From the NCBI GenBank assembly GCA_012510865.1, contig JAAZHF010000067.1, forward strand, positions 1 to 16,859: a stretch of DNA of 16,859 nucleotides. Direction: 5' to 3'. Within the stretch, counting starts at the first letter, position 1. Each line of letters opens with the position of its first letter. Source of the DNA: Gammaproteobacteria bacterium. Its GTDB lineage: Bacteria; Pseudomonadota; Gammaproteobacteria; Xanthomonadales; Xanthomonadaceae. Position numbers and translations under genes: made by a program. The notes below the pieces were generated by a model. That model was not told where the DNA came from and ran no database searches. It saw only the letters and a program-made list of their open reading frames with translations. Below, piece after piece: positions 15,577 to 16,859 of the stretch.

Positions 15577-16208
15577 TGGCCTGGACCCGTGAGCAGATGG
15601 CGCAGCGCGCGGCGCGCGAACTCGCCGACGGCATGTACGTCAACCTGGGCATCGGCCTGCCGACGCTCGTGGCCAACCACATCCCCGACGGCGTCGACGT
15701 GTGGCTGCAGTCCGAGAACGGCCTGCTCGGCATCGGACCGTTCCCCACCGAGGACGAGCTCGACGCCGACCTGATCAACGCCGGCAAGCAGACCGTCACC
15801 GCGCGCCCGGGCGCCAGCTACTTCGGAAGCCACGACAGCTTCGCGATGATCCGCGGCGGGCACATCGACCTCGCGATCCTCGGCGCCATGGAGGTCACCG
15901 ACAAGGGCGACATCGCGAACTGGATGGTGCCCGGCAAGATGGTGAAGGGAATGGGCGGCGCCATGGACCTCGTCGCCGGGGTCAAGCGGGTGGTGGTGCT
16001 CATGGAGCACTGCACCCGCGGCGGCGAGCCGAAGATCGTGCCTGAATGCACCCTGCCGCTGACCGGCGTCGGCGTCGTGAGCCGCATCATCACCGACATG
16101 GCGGTCTTCGACGTCACCCCCGGGGGCCTGGTGCTGGTGGAGCTTGCCGACGGCGTGGACGAGGACGAGGTCCGCGAGCGGACCGGCGTGCCTTTCTCCC
16201 GGGGCTGA
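15576..16208 (+). CDS. scoB: 3-oxoacid CoA-transferase subunit B (LpsJ homologue)
   Basis: The beta subunit, 210 residues, of the same CoA-transferase. The catalytic Glu47 lies in SENGLLGIG, the residue that forms the covalent glutamyl-CoA intermediate in this family. [16 protein letters not shown] (22-37) and [18 protein letters not shown] are further family blocks. The ATG at 15576 overlaps the scoA stop by one base, and AAGGAGG at 15563-15569 is an excellent ribosome site. A GTG three bases earlier is in frame but less well placed. Full length and no broken motifs suggest an active enzyme. Confidence 0.95.
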   Translation: MAWTREQMAQRAARELADGMYVNLGIGLPTLVANHIPDGVDVWLQSENGLLGIGPFPTEDELDADLINAGKQTVTARPGASYFGSHDSFAMIRGGHIDLAILGAMEVTDKGDIANWMVPGKMVKGMGGAMDLVAGVKRVVVLMEHCTRGGEPKIVPECTLPLTGVGVVSRIITDMAVFDVTPGGLVLVELADGVDEDEVRERTGVPFSRG

Positions 16209-16267
16209 ACCCGCGGCAACGCGGCGTCCGTCCGGGACGATTCGCGAACCCGGTCCCGGCCCGGCGT

Positions 16268-16298
16268 GACGGGCGTCCGCCGATCGGCGGCGCCCGTC
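16268..16298. terminator. strong intergenic hairpin after scoB (possible terminator)
   Basis: GACGGGCG (16268-16275) pairs with CGCCCGTC (16291-16298). Inside, after a single bulged T, CCGCCGATCGGCGG (16277-16290) is a perfect 14-base palindrome. The stem is therefore long and very GC-rich. It begins 60 bases after the scoB stop and has no T tract, so it is not a classic intrinsic terminator, though high-GC genomes often use such stems. A protein-binding site is the alternative. Confidence 0.45.
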
Positions 16299-16322
16299 GA
16301 TGCGCCGATGGCCGCCGGGAGG

Positions 16323-16328
16323 TACTCT
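16323..16328 (+). promoter_or_regulatory. weak -10 candidate (TACTCT) before the last gene
   Basis: TACTCT lies 29 bases before the ATG at 16358 and is the most promoter-like AT-rich stretch of this gap. It keeps only three consensus bases, including the key A at the second position and the final T. No convincing -35 is seen. Confidence 0.2.
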
Positions 16329-16357
16329 GTGGACCCCGTTCCCAAGTGTCCCCGCCC

Positions 16358-16859
16358 ATGAGCCTCCGATCCTTATCCCTGGTGCTGGCCGCGGCCCTGC
16401 TGGCCGCCTGCTCGCAGGACTCCACGACCCCGGGTGCCCCGGGCACCGGCAGCGCGTCCGCGTCCGCCGCGGCATCGCCTGGCGGCGGCGCGCCCGCGCC
16501 TGCATCGGCGACCGCGGCCGGTGGGTCCGGCATCGGCGGGATCGCGGCCACCGTCGCGGCGCGCGGCCCGGCTGCGATCGGCGCCAACCCGGACCGCGGC
16601 GACCTGGTCGCCTACGAGCCGAAGCGCGAGGCGGAGCGCCGCGGCGCGCACACCTTCCACCCGGTGCGGATCAGCGAGGACCACGCGCTGGCGGCGAGCG
16701 GGGGCGGAACCCTGCACATCACCGGTCCCGACGGCCGCCAGGTCGAACTGGTGTACGACCGCCACGTCGAGCATCCGCGCGGCGACTGGAGCTGGATCGG
16801 CCACGACCGGTCCGGCGTCGCTGCCGTGCTGACCTTCGGCGCGCGCGCGGTCTTCGGCG
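16358..16859 (+). CDS. secreted lipoprotein, probable propeptide of a metallopeptidase (partial)
   Basis: The open frame runs off the window end, giving the first ~167 residues. Residues 1-18 are a lipoprotein signal (MSLRSLSL, then LLAAC with Cys18). Residues 19 to about 60 are an Ala/Gly/Ser/Pro-rich low-complexity linker. From about 80 the folded part has DLVAYEPKREAERRG, then FHPVRISEDHALA, PDGRQVELVYDRHVEH and GDWSWIGH, ending near AVLTFGARAVFG. This order resembles the N-terminal region that precedes the catalytic domain in secreted reprolysin-like metallopeptidases of Lysobacter relatives. The zinc-binding HExxH motif would lie beyond the window, so the peptidase assignment is an inference. 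The start has no strong ribosome site, but the signal peptide fixes it well. Confidence 0.6.
   Translation, partial: MSLRSLSLVLAAALLAACSQDSTTPGAPGTGSASASAAASPGGGAPAPASATAAGGSGIGGIAATVAARGPAAIGANPDRGDLVAYEPKREAERRGAHTFHPVRISEDHALAASGGGTLHITGPDGRQVELVYDRHVEHPRGDWSWIGHDRSGVAAVLTFGARAVFG

Overview
The window is GC-rich (roughly 70%), gene-dense DNA with very short intergenic gaps. It looks like a chromosome of the Xanthomonadaceae/Lysobacteraceae (Lysobacter-Luteimonas-like Gammaproteobacteria). This rests on the protein style and on a metB-like gene directly followed by wzm/wzt, the known left edge of the variable LPS (O-antigen) locus in Xanthomonas (between metB and etfA). I saw no rRNA, tRNA, insertion sequence, CRISPR array or phage gene. 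No stretch longer than 150 bases lacks a gene.

Region 1 (about 145-10221, all +) is one continuous gene chain. A cystathionine gamma-synthase-type gene is followed after 2 bases by an O-antigen ABC transporter (wzm, wzt). Next comes a 1242-residue fusion protein (predicted beta-propeller, tandem-repeat coiled coil, GT2 glycosyltransferase, GT4-like glycosyltransferase). Four genes then make a complete set for GDP-D-glycero-alpha-D-manno-heptose (hddA, gmhA, hddC, gmhB). Every junction from wzm to gmhB overlaps by 4 or 11 bases. The simplest reading is a compact machine: the four sugar genes make the activated heptose, the fusion protein builds a chain with it, and Wzm/Wzt exports the finished chain. 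The initiating transferase, the WaaL ligase and core genes are not in the window.

Region 2 (10211-14752) holds accessory surface-glycan genes on both strands. They are a zinc-ribbon methyltransferase (-), a multi-spanning GT-C/GT39-like membrane protein with a periplasmic tail domain (+), a small lipoprotein (-) carrying the same tail domain, and a second zinc-ribbon methyltransferase (+) whose last residues copy the coiled-coil repeat unit of the large glycosyltransferase.

Region 3 (14845-16859) is probably the right flank: the two subunits of a 3-oxoacid CoA-transferase (scoA/scoB, called lpsI/lpsJ beside LPS genes in Xanthomonas campestris), a strong intergenic hairpin, and the beginning of a secreted lipoprotein that resembles the propeptide of a metallopeptidase.

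The most unusual signals are the four-part fusion protein, its exact 28-residue coiled-coil repeat (a possible chain-length ruler), the reuse of that repeat in the methyltransferase, and the two-cysteine periplasmic domain shared by the membrane glycosyltransferase and the adjacent lipoprotein.
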